Source of the DNA: a virus
IMG/VR virus record: IMGVR_UViG_3300033978_000764
Coordinates: 1 to 24,136 of that record
DNA: 24,136 nucleotides
Strand: one strand, 5' to 3'
Positions 22,144-24,136 of the stretch are shown here, piece by piece. A program made the translations under genes and the position numbers. The notes below the pieces were generated by a model. That model was not told where the DNA came from. It made no database searches and saw only the letters and a list, made by a program, of their open reading frames with translations. How positions within the stretch are numbered: position 1 is the stretch's first letter; the number at the start of each line of letters is the position of its first letter.

Positions 22144-22335
22144 GGTGCCTCCGGTGGTGGGTGAGCCCCCTGGCGGGACTCAGAGGTGCCAGGGATCGGC
22201 ACCACCGGGGCGGGCCAACCGCCCGCGGGATATTCAGCTGTCCAGGTCCTGGGGGTGTCCCCCGATGACTGCACCGTAACGGCTGCGGGCGGCCCTGCTG
22301 GGCAGTTTTCGCGCGAAAGACCAGAGGCCACCCAT
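22144..22335 (-). promoter_or_regulatory. Structured leader upstream of the 63-aa gene
   Basis: These 192 bases hold no gene that I trust but several pairings. CCGGTGGTG (22151-22159) pairs with CACCACCGG (22200-22208). GGTGCC (22185-22190) pairs with GGCACC (22198-22203). GGGCGG pairs with CCGCCC around 22208-22224. GGGGG-TGT-CCCCC lies at 22251-22263. The first arm overlaps the GGAGG ribosome binding site, so the leader could hide it. I could not place a promoter with confidence. Confidence 0.4.
22307..22318. promoter_or_regulatory. 12-bp perfect palindrome, possible operator
   Basis: TTTCGCGCGAAA is a perfect 12-bp palindrome between the tail tube terminator and the 63-aa gene leader. A dimeric regulator could bind such a site. 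No second copy was noticed, so operator function is unproven. Confidence 0.4.
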
Positions 22336-22360
22336 GAAAAAGGGGCCCCGCAGGGCCCCT
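22336..22360 (-). terminator. Rho-independent terminator after the major tail tube gene
   Basis: On the minus strand, AGGGGCCC-TGCG-GGGCCCCT (22360-22341) forms a perfect 8-bp GC stem with a 4-base loop, followed at once by TTTTT (22341-22337). It lies 30 bases after the tube gene stop. It marks the end of the upstream structural transcript. Confidence 0.88.
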
Positions 22361-22390
22361 CTCTTTGCTCTGGCGGCCGCGGCCTGGTGA

Positions 22391-23401
22391 TCAGGCGGTG
22401 CGGAAGGTGGTGGAGAAGCCTGCCAGCGGCCGGCGGATGCCGGCGGCATCGGCCACCAGGGAGGCATTGACGGCCTGGGTGATCGCCCCGTCGCGCACCA
22501 CCAGACGGTAGATGGTGGCGGCCGCCAGGTCGGCGGAGGGGTTGATCGTCACCACACCACCAGCCAGGGTCACCACCGCCGGCACGCGCACGCCGGAGCT
22601 GGCCACCTCGAGGCGGAAGCCGCTGCCATCGGCCGCGCCCAGCGCCAGCTGGGTGAGCGGAGCGGTGCCATCGCTGGTGTAGGTCACGGTCAGGTTGTTG
22701 CCTACCACCACCGCCGTGCCGTTGTCGGCCGGCACCACCGCATAGCGACGGCTGCCGCTGGAGGGGGCCGTGCTGAGAATCACGCTCTGAACCGCACCGG
22801 TGGCCAGCGGCGCGCTGCCGGCGTTGAAACGGCCGAACATCGCCCGGCCGCGGCTCATGCCATCGAAGGTGACGTTGATCAGGTCTTCGGCGGCCTGGGG
22901 CTCCTTGTAGTTGCGCAGCGCAGCGTTGAAACAGGCGTAGTCGTAGATGTAGTCGCCGGTGTTGCCGCCAGCGCGGCCCAGCTCCTTGAACATCTCCACG
23001 AACACTTCCGAGTCGGTGTCGTAGCGGGCCTGCTCAACAATGGCGAACTCCTCGGAGTAGTCGCCGCGGAACTCAGGGCAGCCACCAGCGGCGCCCTGCA
23101 CGATCAGCTTGGAGAAGAAGGTGTCGAACGAGGCGCTCACCTTGCTGCCGGTGGTCACCGAATCGCTCCAGCCTTCGTCACCGATCAGGCGAAACTCCCG
23201 ATCGTTGTTGTCGACATTGAACGACACCTGTTTGACGGTCTGCAGCTCCCGGGCCCAGTCGCCAGGGTCGAGGGTGGGGCGGGTGATGAAGCCGGACTCA
23301 TCGCGCGTGGCGAAATAGCGGCAGGGGGCGCGCAGGGGGGTCATCAGCAGCACACTGCGGTGCGCCTTGACAAAGCTCTGCCCGATCGCGGTATCAGTCA
23401 T
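22391..23401 (-). CDS. Major tail tube protein with C-terminal Ig-like domain
   Basis: This 336-aa protein has an N-terminal tube-like domain (about residues 1-205). Its segments include VKQVSFNVDNNDREFRLIG and VSASFDTFF, followed by a closing EDLINVTFDGMSRG. The C-terminal part (about 215-336) matches the SbsA-type Ig-like pattern: VVTINPSADLAAATIYRLVV, then a D-AG turn and a final FSTTF strand. Such Ig-like domains often decorate the outside of phage tails and may bind host or surface sugars. The ATG at 23401 follows AAGGA at suitable distance. It sits downstream of the tail-terminator-like gene and is followed by a strong terminator, which suits a highly expressed structural gene. Confidence 0.82.
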   Translation of the reverse strand: MTDTAIGQSFVKAHRSVLLMTPLRAPCRYFATRDESGFITRPTLDPGDWARELQTVKQVSFNVDNNDREFRLIGDEGWSDSVTTGSKVSASFDTFFSKLIVQGAAGGCPEFRGDYSEEFAIVEQARYDTDSEVFVEMFKELGRAGGNTGDYIYDYACFNAALRNYKEPQAAEDLINVTFDGMSRGRAMFGRFNAGSAPLATGAVQSVILSTAPSSGSRRYAVVPADNGTAVVVGNNLTVTYTSDGTAPLTQLALGAADGSGFRLEVASSGVRVPAVVTLAGGVVTINPSADLAAATIYRLVVRDGAITQAVNASLVADAAGIRRPLAGFSTTFRTA

Positions 23402-23463
23402 GGTGGGGTCCTTGAAGGGGTCGGGGTAAAGGAGAAAGGCGGCCGCTGTGCAGCCCGTGGCTG

Positions 23464-23901
23464 TCAGCCGGAGGCTGCCAGGGAGGCGATGTAGACGGGA
23501 TCGGGCAGCTCCACGATGAGCCGCTCGTAGGTGTCATCAGTTTGTGGCTGGTGACGTTGCTGGGCGGTGGGCCAGGCGCGGAACGCCAGCAGCCGCACCG
23601 CCTCGAGGTTGCTGCTGGTATCGAACTGGGTGAAGGTCACCGTCCAGGTGCGCATCGTGGCCATGGTGCGCGTGGGGGCACCCAGGAGCTCGCGCTCCGG
23701 GGCCTCGGTGAGCACTGCCTCGATGCCGGTAGCGGTGTAGCTGGGCCGCACCTGCCCCTTGCCCACCGTCCAGAAGGCCTGAATCGGCGGGCCTTCAGAA
23801 CGGTGGTACTGACCCAACAGTGGGCCAAACAGCATGCGCAGCTCATCGGCCACCTGCCGCAGGCTGGCGCCCAGCTCCACCTGGCACTGGGCCTGGGTCA
23901 T
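23464..23901 (-). CDS. Tail terminator/tail completion-like protein
   Basis: This 145-aa protein has a short helical N-terminus (LGASLRQVADELRMLFGP), followed by a beta-rich core (MRTWTVTFTQFDTSS, ERLIVELPDPVYIAS). Proteins of this size directly upstream of the tube gene are usually tail terminators, which cap the tube and join it to the head. The ATG overlaps the stop of the upstream gene (ATGA, 23901-23898). A 62-base gap to the tube gene holds that gene's ribosome binding site and nothing else I can identify. The assignment depends mostly on gene order. Confidence 0.65.
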   Translation of the reverse strand: MTQAQCQVELGASLRQVADELRMLFGPLLGQYHRSEGPPIQAFWTVGKGQVRPSYTATGIEAVLTEAPERELLGAPTRTMATMRTWTVTFTQFDTSSNLEAVRLLAFRAWPTAQQRHQPQTDDTYERLIVELPDPVYIASLAASG

Positions 23902-24136
23902 GCTGCACCTCCAGCCGGCGGCAGGGCCGAGGGCCCCGCCGGAGCGGCGCCACCACGGCGGGTGCCGCCCAGGCCCCGGCGCTTGGCCGAAAGGGTGAAG
24001 TGCAACTGAAAGGCGCGCTGCAGCTTCACGCGCTCGCGCTGCAGCTCCCGCGTCCAGGGCCGGGCCGGCCTGGTGCGGGGCTGCCCCTCGCTGTCATTGG
24101 CCTTGTAGACGGCGCCGTCGTGCACCGCAGGGGCAT
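23898..24136 (-). CDS. Head-tail joining or tail-completion protein, 5' end outside window
   Basis: The frame is open to the right edge (codons for A-P-A precede the internal GTG at 24125), so the N-terminus is missing. The visible 78 residues contain a basic helical segment (RPARPWTRELQRERVKLQRA) and a low-complexity, Ala/Gly/Pro-rich end. The stop overlaps the terminator-like gene start. In siphophages the gene before the tail terminator is often an HK97 gp10-like tail-completion protein, and this could be one, but too little is visible to decide. Confidence 0.55.
   Translation of the reverse strand, partial: APAVHDGAVYKANDSEGQPRTRPARPWTRELQRERVKLQRAFQLHFTLSAKRRGLGGTRRGGAAPAGPSALPPAGGAA

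Noticed and set aside
22140-22331. 63-aa minus-strand ORF in the leader of the small acidic gene
   Set aside because: It is Pro-rich and featureless and lies over hairpins; its end runs into the ribosome binding site and start of the real gene.
1-24136. CRISPR arrays, tRNA genes, insertion sequences, attachment sites and the cyanobacterial HIP1 octamer GCGATCGC
   Set aside because: Reading both strands by eye I found no spaced repeat array, cloverleaf, transposase or att-like duplication, and I did not spot a HIP1 octamer. An exhaustive motif search was not possible.

Overview
This window is the tail-to-lysis segment of a siphovirus-type (long, non-contractile tail) phage or prophage. It is GC-rich (roughly 60-65% by eye). 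Almost everything is transcribed from the minus strand, so the gene order reads from right to left. I see no capsid, packaging, integrase or replication genes, so free phage and integrated prophage cannot be told apart here. The host is probably a cyanobacterium of the Synechococcus/Cyanobium type. That is an inference from the general look of the proteins and from a tail-protein motif in the fibre that I associate with cyanophages. No host gene is present to prove it.

Right end (24136-22391): the end of a head-tail or tail-completion gene, a tail-terminator-like gene, and a major tail tube protein carrying a C-terminal SbsA-type Ig-like domain. A clear Rho-independent terminator follows. Next comes a non-structural cassette (about 22335-20418): a structured leader and a 63-aa acidic protein, a small secreted cysteine-containing protein on the PLUS strand in AT-richer DNA, and a KilA-N domain regulator-like protein. 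This cassette interrupts the usual order of tail tube gene followed by tail assembly chaperones.

Tail core (20354-9182): an 82-aa protein, then a tail assembly chaperone pair (gpG/gpGT type). The pair is joined by a programmed -1 frameshift on GGGAAAG, the lambda heptamer, followed by a 5-nt spacer and a GC stem-loop. A 1664-aa tape measure protein with an embedded degenerate M23-like domain comes next. After it are a minor tail protein, an NlpC/P60-like protein that seems to have lost its catalytic histidine, and a gpJ-like tail hub. These genes overlap by 1-4 bases (TGATG, GTGA), which suggests translational coupling.

Tail tip and fibre (9182-2185): a small minor tail protein, two more proteins with tail-tube-like character, a 1620-aa modular fibre/spike with two beta-helix-like modules and a CBM5/12-like segment, and a 52-aa protein.

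Lysis region (2046 to 1): three small membrane proteins in an ATGA-overlapping run, then an endolysin that runs off the left edge. The endolysin has a tail-lysozyme-like domain plus the start of a possible L,D-transpeptidase-like domain. An inverted repeat covers the start of the first lysis gene. A partial duplication of the endolysin start has left a 7-codon mini-ORF between two ATGA couplings.
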